A stretch of DNA of 64,000 bases from Sphingomonas sp. JC676 (GCF_014489075.1 NZ_JACTGR010000003.1:324501-388500); one strand, 5' to 3'; positions 18,137 to 30,008 are shown, numbered from the stretch's first letter. A program made the numbers and translations. Notes: generated from the letters alone by a model not told the origin.

Positions 18137-18264
18137 AGCGCGGCCCCAGATACACACCAACGGCGCGTAGAGTTAATACTTCCATTTTGGAAGCAACCAC
18201 TTATGGCGCGATTCTGTAACGCACGATACCGATCCATCGGGGGTATCTGGGGGGTTAGTACATC

Positions 18265-20313
18265 GTGTGTGGGTTGCGTATTATCGGCGGGGCGCTCTGC
18301 GCCTTCGCCCCGCCCGCGCTGGCGCAACAAGCGCTTCCCCAGGATGCTTCCGCCGCGCAGGGCCCTGCGACACAGGGTAACACCCTGGTCTTCGCACCCG
18401 GATTCTTCGCCAGCGCGCGCCCGGACAGTGCGTATGAAATGATCCAGCGCCTGCCCGGCTTCACGCTCGATCTCGGCGACAGCGCCACGCGCGGGCTTTC
18501 GGGCAGTTCGGGCAACGTCCTGATCGATGGCGCGCGCCCTTCGTCCAAGAGCGACAATCTGTTCGAAATCCTCAAGCGCATCGCGGCCAAAAGCGTCGCG
18601 CGGATCGAATTGATCCGCGGCGGCGCGCCGGGCATCGACATGCAGGGCCAGACGATCGTCGCCAATGTCGTGCTCCGGCCCAGCGCGACCACCGAGATCG
18701 CACTCGCGACCGAAACCTATCTCTATGACGACGGCTATGTCGGTCCCGCCCTGCGCCTCCAATATTCGCGCCGCGAAGGCGACAAGCAGACCGAGCTCGC
18801 CGCCTATGCCACCACCGATCGCTCGGGCGGCACCGCCTGGGGCGATCGCACCCGCCGCGACGCCTCGGGTGCGCTCGTGCAGAGCGCCGATCTCGCTTTA
18901 TGGGACCGCTATCGCAACGCCAGCCTGCGCGGCGTGGTCCAGCGCTCCGCCGGCGGCGGCAAGCTGCGCGTCAACGGGCTGATCGAGACCACCCAGCTGC
19001 GCACGCGTCAGGACATCGCGATCCTCTCCGGTGCCGGGCTCGATGCGCATAGCGAGGATGACGACCGCTATCTGAATGGCGAGTTGGGGCTGAACTGGAC
19101 GCGCGCACTGGGCCCGCGCACATCGCTCGAGATTACCGCACTCCAGCGCGCCTATCGCGAGCGTTACGATTCGCTCTCGTCCGAATCCGACGGCTTTGTC
19201 TCGACCTTCACTGGTCGCTCGACCGCCGGCGAGAGCATCGCGCGCGCCGTCGTCAAGTTCCGTCCGAACGATCGCTGGGCGTTCGAGAGCGGCGGCGAAG
19301 GTGTCTATAATTTTCGCGACAGCCACACCGCTTATGCCGAGGAAGCAATGGCGGTGGCGCTGCCCAATGATTCGGTCCGCGTGGACGAATTGCGCGGCGA
19401 GGTGTTCGGGCAGGCGACCTGGCGCCCCGATGTCAGGCTGACCCTGGAGGGCACGCTGCGTGTCGAAGTCTCGCGCATCGGCCAGTCGGGCGACACCGAT
19501 CAGTCCAAGTCGTTCGTCTACCCCAAGCCGCGCTTCCAGCTCACCTGGGCCCCGGCCAGGGGCCACCAGTTCCGGCTGCGCTTCGAGAAGACCGTAGGCC
19601 AGCTCGATTTCAGTGATTTCATCGCGTCGACCGAAATCAATCTCGGCACGGTCGAAGGGGGCAATGCCGATCTCGTTCCCGAGCGGACGACGATCTTCGA
19701 GGCCGCCTATGAGCACCGCTTCTGGGGCAAGGGTGTGTTCCAGCTCACCGCCAGCCACAGCGCGATCGCCGATGTGATCGACCTGATCCCGCTCGCCGGC
19801 GGGTTCGATGCGGTCGGCAATATCGGTAATGGCCGGCTCGAGAAACTCGAGACCAGGCTGACCCTGCCGTTCGACCGCATCGGGCTGAAAAACGCGATCC
19901 TGAGCGGCCGCGCCACCTTCAGGCGTTCGCGCGTCACCGATCCGCTGACCGGCGAGAAGCGCCGCCTCTCGGCCGAGCAGCCGTTCAGCTGCAGCGTCTC
20001 CTTCGATCAGGATCTGAAGGGCGGCCGCTTCTCCTGGGGCGCCCAGCATAGCTGCCGGACCAAATATACCAGCTACCGCGTCCGCGAGGTCCGCACGATC
20101 GACAATGATCCGTCGCTATCGATCTACGGCCAGTGGAAACCGCGCAAGGACCTCACGATCCGCGTCGATCTCGGCAACGTCACCGATTATGGCGCGCTCA
20201 ATCTGCGCAACGTCTATACCGGCCCGCGCAACGCCGCAGCCCTGCTCTACCGCGAGCGGCGCGCGCTGACGCACAGCCGCTATCTGTTCCTGCAGGTCCG
20301 CAAGGCGCTCTGA
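18265..20313 (+). CDS. TonB-dependent receptor with plug domain
   Basis: This 682-residue outer-membrane protein starts at a GTG, with an in-frame stop three codons upstream that limits the start. A signal peptide (IIGGALCAFAPPALAQ) is followed by a plug domain at about residues 50-150 (YEMIQRLPGFTLDLGDS, then GSSGNVLIDGARPSSK). A barrel made of alternating strands runs to the terminal aromatic/hydrophobic strand YLFLQVRKAL. The substrate cannot be read from the sequence, and no ferric, sugar or vitamin B12 genes are adjacent. The plug lacks a clear TonB box. It is probably transcribed with the small gene that starts 57 bases downstream. Confidence 0.88.
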   Translation: MCGLRIIGGALCAFAPPALAQQALPQDASAAQGPATQGNTLVFAPGFFASARPDSAYEMIQRLPGFTLDLGDSATRGLSGSSGNVLIDGARPSSKSDNLFEILKRIAAKSVARIELIRGGAPGIDMQGQTIVANVVLRPSATTEIALATETYLYDDGYVGPALRLQYSRREGDKQTELAAYATTDRSGGTAWGDRTRRDASGALVQSADLALWDRYRNASLRGVVQRSAGGGKLRVNGLIETTQLRTRQDIAILSGAGLDAHSEDDDRYLNGELGLNWTRALGPRTSLEITALQRAYRERYDSLSSESDGFVSTFTGRSTAGESIARAVVKFRPNDRWAFESGGEGVYNFRDSHTAYAEEAMAVALPNDSVRVDELRGEVFGQATWRPDVRLTLEGTLRVEVSRIGQSGDTDQSKSFVYPKPRFQLTWAPARGHQFRLRFEKTVGQLDFSDFIASTEINLGTVEGGNADLVPERTTIFEAAYEHRFWGKGVFQLTASHSAIADVIDLIPLAGGFDAVGNIGNGRLEKLETRLTLPFDRIGLKNAILSGRATFRRSRVTDPLTGEKRRLSAEQPFSCSVSFDQDLKGGRFSWGAQHSCRTKYTSYRVREVRTIDNDPSLSIYGQWKPRKDLTIRVDLGNVTDYGALNLRNVYTGPRNAAALLYRERRALTHSRYLFLQVRKAL

Positions 20314-20369
20314 GCGGAACTCGCCTGCACCTCGCGCGCTTCCGCTCCTTCAAGGCGAAGGAAGAAACG

Positions 20370-20743
20370 ATGCCGAAATCCGTGCTCATCATCGGCGAGG
20401 ATCCGGCGATGATCGATTTCGCTGCCCCCGGTGCGCCCACGGGGGTGACACCCGAATCGATCCTCGCGGGCCTTGAGGGTGCGCGCGACCGTCTACGCAG
20501 CGTCGGCCATGCTGTGGAAATCCTGCTGACGCGCGAAAATGCCGAGGAACAGGTCTCCGATGCGCTGCGCCACGCCCGTCACGACGTGATCGTCATCGGC
20601 GCCGGACTACGCACGCTCCCGCAGATGGCCGCCAAGTTCGAGCGGATCATCAACGTGGTTCATGAGCAGGCTCCGACGACCGCCATCGCCTTTAACACCA
20701 GGCCCGATGATTCGGACGTCGCCGCGCTGCGCTGGCTGAACGC

Positions 20744-20747
<4 letters not shown>
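20370..20747 (+). CDS. Conserved hypothetical protein, Rossmann-like
   Basis: This 125-residue protein has a start preceded by AAGGAAGAAACG. It opens with [15 protein letters not shown], and the middle holds [20 protein letters not shown] and [29 protein letters not shown]. The alternating strand/helix pattern suggests a small flavodoxin- or response-regulator-like fold without the phosphorylation site. I recognise no named family. Its stop codon overlaps the stop of the convergent metH gene by three bases. Confidence 0.75.
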
Positions 20748-23347
<2,600 letters not shown>

Positions 23348-23361
23348 ATCAGTCCTAAGTT

Positions 23362-23443
23362 CGTCATCCCGGCGAAAGCCGGGATCCAGGGTCACAGGCG
23401 ACACTGCTCTTGGCTCTGGGCCCCGGCTTTCGCCGGGGTGACG
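23362..23443. repeat. Paired palindromic repeat inside the met operon
   Basis: Two inverted-repeat units face each other: CGTCATCCCGGCGAAAGCCG on the left and CGGCTTTCGCCGGGGTGACG on the right. Each unit has its own hairpin. The element fills most of the gap between the two halves of methionine synthase. The same design occurs at 26430-26534 and, as a single unit, near 61332. Confidence 0.8.
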
Positions 23444-23448
23444 TGAAG

Positions 23449-24501
23449 TTACGCCGCCATCGTGAACGGCTCGAGCCCGGCCAACCGCGTCCGCACCTCC
23501 GGCGTCACGATCGCGCGCGGCGCCAGCCCGGTCACCGCCTTGGCGATCGCCGCGATATGCGCCGGTGTCGATCCGCAGCAGCCGCCAAGGATGTTGACCT
23601 GCCCTGCATCGGCCCATTCCTTGACCAGCCCCGCCGTGGTCGCGGGCATCTCGTCATAGGCGCCCAGCTCGTTGGGCAGGCCCGCGTTCGGATAGACCAT
23701 GATCAGCGTATCGGCGAGCGCGCTCAGCGTCTTCACATGCGGGCGGAGCTGCTCGGCGCCGAACGAGCAGTTGAGCCCGATCGTGATCGGCTTGGCATGC
23801 CGCACCGCGTGCCAGAACGCCTCGACCGTGTGACCCGACAGGTTGCGCCCCGAAAGATCGGTCAGCGTCATCGACAGCATGATCGGCAGGTCCCGGCCGA
23901 GATCGTTGCCCGCCTCGATCGCCGCCATGACCCCAGCCTTGGCATTGAGCGTGTCGAACACCGTCTCGATCAGGATGAAGTCGACGCCCCCTTCCACCAG
24001 CGCGTCGATCTGCTCGCGATACACCTGCTTCAGATAATCGAAGTCGATCTCGCGATAGCCGGGATCGTTGACGTCGGGGCTCAGCGACAGCGTCTTGTTG
24101 GTCGGCCCGATCGCGCCGGCAACGAAGCGCGGGCGGCCGTCCTTCGCCGCATATTCGTCGGCCAGCCGCCGCGCGATCTGCGCACTGGCCACGTTGATCT
24201 GCTTCACCAGATGCTCGGCGCCATAATCGGCCTGGCTGATCACGTTCGCGGAGAAGGTGTTGGTCGAGACGATGTCCGAGCCCGCGTCCAGATATTCGCG
24301 CGTGATCGTCTCCGGCACCTCGGGCTTGGTGATCGCGAGGATGTCGTTATTGCCCTTCTGGTCGTGGCTCAGCCCCAGATCGCCGGCATAGTCCGCCTCG
24401 ACCAGCTTCCAGTTCTGGATCTCGGTGCCGAAGGCGCCGTCGGTCATCAGGATGCGCTTCGCGGCTTCGGCCAGCAGTTTCTCGCGTGGTGTCATCGTCA
24501 T
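23449..24501 (-). CDS. Methionine synthase, homocysteine-binding part
   Basis: This 350-residue protein is the homocysteine S-methyltransferase barrel normally found at the N-terminus of MetH. It binds zinc-activated homocysteine. The zinc cysteines are visible in [11 protein letters not shown] near residue 240 and in the pair in [11 protein letters not shown] near residue 305. [12 protein letters not shown] at the N-terminus and [13 protein letters not shown] are family signatures. It lies between metF and the large MetH subunit in a single operon, so the two polypeptides presumably assemble into one enzyme. Two ATG codons (24501, 24495) are possible starts. Confidence 0.93.
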   Translation of the reverse strand: MTMTPREKLLAEAAKRILMTDGAFGTEIQNWKLVEADYAGDLGLSHDQKGNNDILAITKPEVPETITREYLDAGSDIVSTNTFSANVISQADYGAEHLVKQINVASAQIARRLADEYAAKDGRPRFVAGAIGPTNKTLSLSPDVNDPGYREIDFDYLKQVYREQIDALVEGGVDFILIETVFDTLNAKAGVMAAIEAGNDLGRDLPIMLSMTLTDLSGRNLSGHTVEAFWHAVRHAKPITIGLNCSFGAEQLRPHVKTLSALADTLIMVYPNAGLPNELGAYDEMPATTAGLVKEWADAGQVNILGGCCGSTPAHIAAIAKAVTGLAPRAIVTPEVRTRLAGLEPFTMAA

Positions 24502-24508
24502 TGTCCTA

Positions 24509-25426
24509 TCAAGCCGCCACCAGCTCCGCCGGCACCGTCGGCCGCAGCCCCAGCAGATGGCAGATCGCGTAGCTCAGCTCGGCCCGGTTGAGCGTGTAGA
24601 AGTGGAACTGCCGCACGCCGCCCGCATAGAGCTTGCGGCATAGCTCGGCCGCCAGGGTCGCCGCGACCAGCTGGCGCGCCGCGGGATGCTCGTCGAGCCC
24701 CTCGAACAGTCGCCCCATCCAGGCGGGAACCTCGGTGCCGCACATCCCCGACATCCGCACCACGCTGGCATAGTTCATCACCGGCATGATCCCCGGCACC
24801 AGCTCCGCGCTGATCCCCGCCGCCGCCGCATCGTCGCGGAAGCGGAAGAATGCCTCGGGCGTGAAGAAGAATTGCGTGATCGCCCGGGTCGCGCCCGCAT
24901 CGATCTTGCGCTTGAGATTGTCGAGATCGGCGGTCGCGTCGGGCGAATCCGGATGGCATTCGGGATAGGCCGCGACCGAGATTTCGAACGGGTGGAGCTT
25001 CTGCAGCCCCGCCACCAGCGCCGCGGCATTCTCGTAGCCGCCGGGATGCGAGCGGAATTTCTCGCCGACGCGCGGCGGATCGCCGCGCAGCGCGACGATA
25101 TGCCGCACGCCCGCCGCCCAATATTCCTCGGCGACCTGATCGATCTCCTCCTTGGTCGCCTCGACGCAGGTGAGGTGCGCCGCCGCCGGAATGCCGGTCT
25201 CGCGCGCGATCCGCGCCACCGTGTTGTGGGTGCGCTCGCGCGTCGTCCCGCCCGCGCCATAGGTCACGCTCACGAAGCGCGGCCCCAGCGGCGAGAGCGT
25301 CTGGATCGACTCCCAGAGCGTCTCTTCCATCTTCTCGGTCTTGGGCGGGAAGAACTCGAAGCTCACATCCACATCGCCCGCCACATCGGCGAACAAGGGC
25401 GGCGCCAGGGGATCCACGATACTCAT
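24509..25426 (-). CDS. metF: Methylenetetrahydrofolate reductase
   Basis: This 305-residue FAD enzyme reduces 5,10-methylene-THF to 5-methyl-THF, the methyl donor for MetH. Family motifs are VSFEFFPPKTEKMEETLW near residue 20, SVTYGAGGTTRERT, HIVALRGDPPR and AITQFFFTPEAFFRFRD. The ATG overlaps the stop of the upstream regulator gene (ATGA), and the next gene starts seven bases after its own stop. This gives a tightly packed regulator-metF-metH operon. The ATG at 25426 is favoured over a longer start because GAAGG lies upstream and the family begins here. Confidence 0.95.
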   Translation of the reverse strand: MSIVDPLAPPLFADVAGDVDVSFEFFPPKTEKMEETLWESIQTLSPLGPRFVSVTYGAGGTTRERTHNTVARIARETGIPAAAHLTCVEATKEEIDQVAEEYWAAGVRHIVALRGDPPRVGEKFRSHPGGYENAAALVAGLQKLHPFEISVAAYPECHPDSPDATADLDNLKRKIDAGATRAITQFFFTPEAFFRFRDDAAAAGISAELVPGIMPVMNYASVVRMSGMCGTEVPAWMGRLFEGLDEHPAARQLVAATLAAELCRKLYAGGVRQFHFYTLNRAELSYAICHLLGLRPTVPAELVAA

Positions 25427-26385
25427 GCCGCCTTCACCTTCTCCGTAACTTCGCCGGTCTTGCGACCGAGCCACAATTTAACCGTCAGTTCGCCACCGCC
25501 GAGCGTCTCGATCTTCACCGGGGCGAGGCCCGCATTCTCGAACCAGCCGAGCATCTGCTCGTCCGAAAAACCCAGCCGCGCATGTGCGTCGCGGGTGCGC
25601 AATTCCTCGCGCTCGTGCGGCGCGAAATCGACGATCAGCAGCCGTCCCCCGGCCGAGAGAACGCGCGCCGCCTCGCCGATCGCGGCGCCCGGCTGCTGCG
25701 CGAAATGGAGCACATGGTGCAATATAGCCGCGTCCGCCCCGCCATCCTGCAGCGGCAGCGCATAAAGATCGGCCTGCCTGAGCTCGGCATTGGCCAGCCC
25801 GCGCTCGGCGAGCTTGACCCGCGCGAGCCGCAGCATCTCCGACGAGCGGTCGATCCCCAGCGCATATCCGGCCTGGGGCGCGAACAGTTCGAGCATCCGC
25901 CCGGTCCCTGTGCCGATATCGATCAGACAGTCGAGCGGCGCATCGCCCAGCGCAGCCGCCATCGCCGCCTCGACTTCGCTCTCGGCGATGTGAAGCGAGC
26001 GGATCGCGTCCCACTGGCCCGCATTCGCCTCGAACCATTCCGCCGCCGCGCTCGCCCGATCGGCACGCACCGCGGCAAGCCGAGCCTCGTCCGCCACGGC
26101 CCAGGGGTCGGCCTCGTCCCAGCCATCCAGCGCGGTGAGCACCGGATCGACAATGGCGGGCTTGCCCAGCGCGACGAACACCCAGCTGCCTTCCTTGCGC
26201 CGCTCGGCCAGCCCGGCGTCGCACAGGATCTTGACGTGCCGGCTCACCCGCGGCTGGCTCTGCCCCAACACCTGCGCCAGCTCGCCCACCGACAGCTCCA
26301 TCGAGCGGAGCAGCGCGAGGATGCGCAGCCGCGTCGAATCCGCGAGAGCTCGGAAGATGGCAAGGGCAAGTTTCATGGTTCGCAT
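25423..26385 (-). CDS. sahR: ArsR-type regulator fused to SAM-methyltransferase domain (SahR-like)
   Basis: The 320-residue protein has an ArsR winged helix at residues 5-75 (FRALADSTRLRILALLRSME, then QSQPRVSRHVKILCDAGLA). It is joined to a class I methyltransferase-fold domain from about residue 135 (CLIDIGTGTGRMLELFAPQ, then VLSAGGRLLIVDFAPHE). This fusion next to methionine genes matches the SahR group described in Proteobacteria. That group senses S-adenosylhomocysteine or S-adenosylmethionine and represses the methionine cycle; the assignment is by architecture and context. A perfect palindrome lies three bases upstream of the start codon and is a likely operator. The gene is first in the met operon. 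Confidence 0.8.
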   Translation of the reverse strand: MRTMKLALAIFRALADSTRLRILALLRSMELSVGELAQVLGQSQPRVSRHVKILCDAGLAERRKEGSWVFVALGKPAIVDPVLTALDGWDEADPWAVADEARLAAVRADRASAAAEWFEANAGQWDAIRSLHIAESEVEAAMAAALGDAPLDCLIDIGTGTGRMLELFAPQAGYALGIDRSSEMLRLARVKLAERGLANAELRQADLYALPLQDGGADAAILHHVLHFAQQPGAAIGEAARVLSAGGRLLIVDFAPHEREELRTRDAHARLGFSDEQMLGWFENAGLAPVKIETLGGGELTVKLWLGRKTGEVTEKVKAA

Positions 26386-26388
26386 ATA

Positions 26389-26410
26389 GATATAAAGATA
26401 TCTTTATATC
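26389..26410. promoter_or_regulatory. 22-bp perfect palindrome, probable SahR operator
   Basis: The half-site GATATAAAGAT is followed immediately by its exact reverse complement. It is AT-rich in a GC-rich genome and sits three bases before the start codon of the ArsR-methyltransferase gene, where a bound repressor would block the whole met operon. Autoregulation is inferred from the position. Confidence 0.75.
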
Positions 26411-26429
26411 AGGTCAACGCGCGTTCATT

Positions 26430-26534
26430 GTCACCTCGGATTGGTCCGGGGTCCACGGTGCCGCGAGCGCTGGATTGGAGCCTCTTGCTGACTGCCGTGA
26501 CGCGCGGTGGATCCCGGACTAAGTCCGGGGTGAC
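26430..26534. repeat. Paired palindromic repeat upstream of the met operon
   Basis: The left unit starts GTCACCTCGGATTGGTCCGG and the right unit ends GGACTAAGTCCGGGGTGAC. They are inverted relative to one another and separated by about 50 bases. The ends GTCACC and GGGTGAC match the element at 23362-23443, so the two belong to one family. Confidence 0.7.
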
Positions 26535-26625
26535 GAAAACGGCGGCCAGCTCGGCCACCCATCGCTTGCGCCTGCCCGGCACGCTCGGCTAGCCCATTGC
26601 CAAGCCAGTCCCCGAAAGGAATCTC

Positions 26626-26868
26626 ATGCGCAAGGCCCTGCTCCTTCCCGTCGCCGCCCTCGCTCTCACCAGCCTCGCCGCCTGCGGCCAGAAGGCCAAG
26701 AACGAAGCCGCCGAAGCCAATGAGGCGATGACCGGCGACAGTAACACGATGGGCGAGGCCGTGGCCGATGTGAACGCCGCGCAGGACGCCGCCTTCGCTG
26801 ATGCAGAGAACGCCTATACCGCCACCGGCAATGAGAGCGACGCCGGCAGCAACGAAATCGTCGACTGA
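26626..26868 (+). CDS. Small lipoprotein
   Basis: This 80-residue protein has a lipoprotein signal, MRKALLLPVAALALTSLAAC, with the lipobox LAAC at residues 17-20. The mature part is acidic and rich in Ala, Asn, Glu and Asp (EAAEANEAM, DVNAAQDAAF), and is predicted to be disordered or helical. It is followed 10 bases later by a second short lipoprotein with a similar composition. The function is unknown. Confidence 0.75.
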   Translation: MRKALLLPVAALALTSLAACGQKAKNEAAEANEAMTGDSNTMGEAVADVNAAQDAAFADAENAYTATGNESDAGSNEIVD

Positions 26869-26878
26869 CCGTTTGTCC

Positions 26879-27052
26879 GTGCGAACCTTCCTCCTGCTTC
26901 TCCCGCTCGCGCTCGCCGCCTGCGGCCAGTCGGACAATGACGCCGCCGGCCCCGACGGCGTCACGCCCGCCGAAGCGCGCCAGCTCGACGACGCCGCCAA
27001 GGCGATCGACATCAACACGACCACGGCCAACGCCACGGAGGCTCCGCAATGA
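26879..27052 (+). CDS. Second small lipoprotein
   Basis: The 57-residue product begins at a GTG with VRTFLLLLPLALAAC, a lipoprotein signal with the cysteine at residue 15. The mature tail is short and polar (GQSDNDAAGPDGVTPAEARQ). A methionine start is not available nearby in this frame. Its stop overlaps the ATG of the aldo-keto reductase (ATGA). The neighbouring lipoprotein shares the CGQ sequence after the lipobox, so the two could be related paralogues. Confidence 0.6.
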   Translation: MRTFLLLLPLALAACGQSDNDAAGPDGVTPAEARQLDDAAKAIDINTTTANATEAPQ

Positions 27053-27999
27053 CCGAATCTCGCGAACTCGGTGCCAGTGGGCTCAAAACGCCCCCGCTCG
27101 TGCTCGGCGGCAATGTCTTCGGCTGGACGGTCGACAAGGCCCAGAGCTTCCGCATCCTCGACGCCTTCGCCGATGCCGGCGGCGTGATGATCGACACCGC
27201 CGACGTCTATTCGTCCTGGGTCGACGGCAACAAGGGCGGTGAATCGGAGACGATCATCGGCGAATGGCTCCGGCAATCGGGCAAGCACGACAAGGTGCTG
27301 ATCGCCACCAAGGTCGGCATGCTCGACGGCGAAGGCGGCGCCAAGCTCGCCCCCGCGCGCATCGCGGCCGCCGCCGAGGCGTCGCTCGCCCGGCTCGGCG
27401 TGGATACGATCGACCTCTACTTCGCGCACCAGGACGATGAGGACGTGCCGCAGGAGGATGTACTCGCCGCGTTCGACCTGTTGATCAAGGCGGGCAAGGT
27501 CCGCGCGCTCGGCGCGTCCAACTTCCACGCCGCGCGCCTCAAGTCCGCGCTCGACATCGCGATGAAGAACAGCCTGCCGCACTATCGCGTGCTCCAGCCC
27601 GAATATAATCTGGTCAGCCGCCATAAGTTCGAGGGCGAGCTCGAGGATATCTGCATCACCCACAATGTCGGGGTCATCCCCTATTACGGCCTCGCCTCGG
27701 GCTTCCTTACCGGCAAGTATCGCAGTCAGGCCGATTACGGGAAGAGCGTTCGCGGCGGCCGGATGGCGGCGTTCCTCGAAGGCAAGGGCAAGGCCGTGCT
27801 CGAGGCGATGGACCAGGTCGCGGCGGAAAGCGGCGCCACGCACGCCCAGATCGCGCTTGCCTGGCTCGCAGCGCAGCCGGGCGTCACCGCGCCGATCGCC
27901 AGCGCCACCAGCGTCGAGCAGATTGGCGAGCTGGTCGGCTGCTGGGACGTTCGTCTGAGCGCGGAGCAACTCGACCGGCTGACCGCTGCGGGCGCCTGA
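27049..27999 (+). CDS. Aldo-keto reductase
   Basis: This 316-residue NADPH-dependent oxidoreductase has the TIM-barrel AKR fold. The catalytic tetrad is recognisable: aspartate in MIDTADVYSSWVDG, with the tyrosine four to five residues later, lysine in KVLIATKVGMLDG and histidine in DLYFAHQDDEDVP. The C-terminal cofactor loop is ASATSVEQIGELVGCWDVRLS. The sequence resembles the general-stress/YajO-like AKR branch. The start overlaps the stop of the lipoprotein gene, so the three genes from 26626 are probably one operon. The substrate is unknown. Confidence 0.9.
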   Translation: MTESRELGASGLKTPPLVLGGNVFGWTVDKAQSFRILDAFADAGGVMIDTADVYSSWVDGNKGGESETIIGEWLRQSGKHDKVLIATKVGMLDGEGGAKLAPARIAAAAEASLARLGVDTIDLYFAHQDDEDVPQEDVLAAFDLLIKAGKVRALGASNFHAARLKSALDIAMKNSLPHYRVLQPEYNLVSRHKFEGELEDICITHNVGVIPYYGLASGFLTGKYRSQADYGKSVRGGRMAAFLEGKGKAVLEAMDQVAAESGATHAQIALAWLAAQPGVTAPIASATSVEQIGELVGCWDVRLSAEQLDRLTAAGA

Positions 28000-28152
28000 G
28001 CGCCTCGCGCCCCGCCCTGCTTTACGCCTTGCTTATGGCCGCGCCCAAGCTCCCCGTGGAAGCTTAATGCGGCGTCGCCCCATATCGCTGTCGGCGGCGC
28101 GGTCGCGCCGCTCCCGGGCCGGCGGGAGATGCGCCGGCAATGGAGTAGCCAG

Positions 28153-28377
28153 ATGCAACCCTGCTCGGCATGCGCCGACAGTCCGGCTGATCATGTCCTT
28201 CTCGTCGGACGTGATCGTGATGGCCGTTGGGTCGTCCAGGAAAATCACGGCCTGATCGAGGGCCTGTTCATCAATCGCGCGGCGGCGTTGCACTTCGCAC
28301 ATTGCGAGCGTCATGCCTTCCCCGCGGCCCGGATCGAGCTCGCCACTGCGCCGCTCACTTCGATCCTCAGCCGCTGA
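28153..28377 (+). CDS. Small conserved protein with CxxC
   Basis: This 74-residue protein starts at the second ATG of its frame, which has GGAG seven bases upstream. The earlier ATG at 28129 has its purine tract too close. It has CSAC near the N-terminus and a compact region, HVLLVGRDRDGRWVVQENHG, followed by FINRAAALHFAHCE. The beta-hairpin plus helix layout looks like a small DUF2188-like or similar domain common in Sphingomonas. The function is unknown. Confidence 0.6.
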   Translation: MQPCSACADSPADHVLLVGRDRDGRWVVQENHGLIEGLFINRAAALHFAHCERHAFPAARIELATAPLTSILSR

Positions 28378-28401
28378 TCCCGCGAGCCATGGTCACTAAA
28401 G

Positions 28402-28596
28402 ATGAGCGCTTTCATGCTGCTGACGCTGGCCCTGATGGGCCTCGCGCTGACCAATCTGGTCCTGGTGTTCATGCTCGCAAGGCGCCTGAAGCGGCTCAGG
28501 CGGCTCGAGCAGCGGCGGACGGAGGCGCTGGCGCGGCGCCCTCGGCCGCGCCGACGCCTCGATCCCACCAGCGGATTCAGGGATCCCTGTCGCTGA
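28402..28596 (+). CDS. Possible small single-span membrane protein
   Basis: The 64-residue frame has one strong hydrophobic segment (MLLTLALMGLALTNLVLVFML) followed by a highly basic tail (ARRLKRLRRLEQRRTEALARR). The arrangement suits a small inner-membrane protein with a cytoplasmic tail. The ribosome-binding site is weak and the opposite strand is also open, so the call is uncertain. Confidence 0.4.
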   Translation: MSAFMLLTLALMGLALTNLVLVFMLARRLKRLRRLEQRRTEALARRPRPRRRLDPTSGFRDPCR

Positions 28597-28651
28597 GGCG
28601 CTTCCGGGATAAGGGGGGCGGGAAGCCGCGCTGATCCGCACGGCCTCGACG

Positions 28652-28807
28652 TTATTTGTGCAGTTGCGCGAGCGCAGCGAACACCGCGATCAGCGTCACC
28701 GCGCCCAGGATCAGGTTGAGCGGCTTCTGCGCGCCCAGCCAGTCGGTCACGGCGCGCCAGCGGCGCTGGGCCGGGGTTTCGAGGGGCTGGAGGCGGTTCG
28801 GCGACAT
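28652..28807 (-). CDS. Possible small tail-anchored membrane protein
   Basis: The 51-residue frame starts at an ATG with AGGG just upstream. It has a polar N-terminal half (RLQPLETPAQRRWRAVTDWL) and a C-terminal hydrophobic segment (LNLILGAVTLIAVFAALAQL). An earlier in-frame ATG at 28837 is possible but has no clear ribosome-binding site. I recognise no family. Confidence 0.45.
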   Translation of the reverse strand: MSPNRLQPLETPAQRRWRAVTDWLGAQKPLNLILGAVTLIAVFAALAQLHK

Positions 28808-29255
28808 GCCCTGATGGATGCGGCGGCGATTTGGCATGGCGGCGATATGGGGCAGCCCGCCATTAAGCTTCGAGAGCGAATGCACCGTCGCCCCGTAAAG
28901 CTTGCATAAAGCAGGCTGCGCGAGACCAGCTGGCCTCGAAAACCATGATCGGGACAACAGTTTTGTCCAAGTGCCGGACAAGTCCCATTTTCCCCGCGAC
29001 TCGGCGCGCCGGTTGCCGCCTTCGATGCTCCGGCGGAGTCACTCAGATCGGGACTCCGGGCGCGCGCTGCGAAGCCCTCCAATCTCATCATTATTGCATA
29101 TCTATCCGTGAATGCAGCATAATCTCCCCGCGAAACAGGGGCAAGCTACACTGTGTCGAATCCGGTTCTACTTTTGGCTAATTTTGAGTAAACTACGAGA
29201 CATAACAATGGTCGCGATGGATCAGCGCAGTATTGCGCGCATGAGGGGATCAGAC
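28808..29255. other. Gene-poor stretch upstream of a PEP-CTERM gene
   Basis: No convincing gene is present in this 448-base stretch. Its right half, from about 29080, is AT-rich and probably holds the promoter of the PEP-CTERM gene at 29256. Short in-frame extensions of that gene run upstream to 29112 but lack a signal peptide at their start. I see no clear operator or RNA structure. Confidence 0.5.
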
Positions 29256-29951
29256 ATGTCCAAGAAGATCGCGTTCGCCGTTGTAGCTGCGCTCACCGTA
29301 GCGGCGCCTGCTTCGGCCCAAAACCTTGTTACCAATGGCAGTTTCGAAAGCGGCTTCGGCGGCTGGCTTCTCGGCAATGTGGGCGGTGGCACCGCTCCAG
29401 TCGTGATACCCTATGGCAGCCCGAGCGGTTATCCGGGCGGCGCGTTCGGCGAGCCGATCGGCCCGAACGCCGTCATGACGCTGAGTCCGGATCCGACGGG
29501 CGCCAATGTCGCCTATTTCTCATCGGATACCGCCAATCCCGACTCGCTGACGCAGACGATCAACCTGGTCGCGGGCACCACCTACAATATCGGTTTCGAT
29601 TATTATGCGCCGGCGAACGGCATCGCGAATCCCAATGACGCGACGCTTGCGTTCCTGATCAACGGCCTGTCCGTGGGCAGCACGCTGACCGCAGGCAGCG
29701 GCGCAGGCACGCCGGCTCAGACCTGGTTCAACTTCAACACCTCGTTCGTCGCGATGGCGAGCGGCCCGGCTTCGCTTACCTTCGAGTTCCGCGGGCTGGG
29801 CGTGACGGCAGCCGACTTCGCCATCGACCGCGTCTATGCGATCGCAGCGGTTCCCGAGCCGGCGGCTTGGGGCATGATGATCGGCGGCTTCGGCATGGCC
29901 GGCATGGCGGTCCGCCGCCGCCGTCCCTCCAAGGTTGCCTACGCGGCCTGA
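29256..29951 (+). CDS. PEPxxWA-CTERM sorting domain protein
   Basis: This is a secreted protein of 231 residues. The ATG at 29256 follows GAGGGGATCAGAC and starts a standard signal peptide (MSKKIAFAVVAALTVAAPASA). The mature part begins NLVTNGSFESGFGGW, a common start of jelly-roll carbohydrate-binding-like domains, and contains SLTQTINLVAGTTYNIGFDY. The tail is VPEPAAWGMMIGGFGMAGM followed by RRRR, the PEPxxWA-CTERM signal for exosortase processing. The tail is nearly identical to that of the protein at 15933. A terminator follows. Confidence 0.88.
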   Translation: MSKKIAFAVVAALTVAAPASAQNLVTNGSFESGFGGWLLGNVGGGTAPVVIPYGSPSGYPGGAFGEPIGPNAVMTLSPDPTGANVAYFSSDTANPDSLTQTINLVAGTTYNIGFDYYAPANGIANPNDATLAFLINGLSVGSTLTAGSGAGTPAQTWFNFNTSFVAMASGPASLTFEFRGLGVTAADFAIDRVYAIAAVPEPAAWGMMIGGFGMAGMAVRRRRPSKVAYAA

Positions 29952-29978
29952 TCCTTTATCGCGAATATCGAAACGGGG

Positions 29979-30008
29979 CGGAGCCGGCATTGCCGGCTCC
30001 GTTTCGTT
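29979..30008 (+). terminator. Hairpin terminator after the PEP-CTERM gene
   Basis: The stem GGAGCCGGC and GCCGGCTCC is almost loopless and is followed by GTTTCGTTT. It lies about 30 bases after the PEP-CTERM stop codon. Confidence 0.7.

Noticed and set aside
18137-18264. Possible tRNA or small RNA between the flavoprotein and TonB genes
   Set aside because: I found no cloverleaf or CCA-type end; only a short inverted sequence (TTCCATTTTGGAA) is visible.
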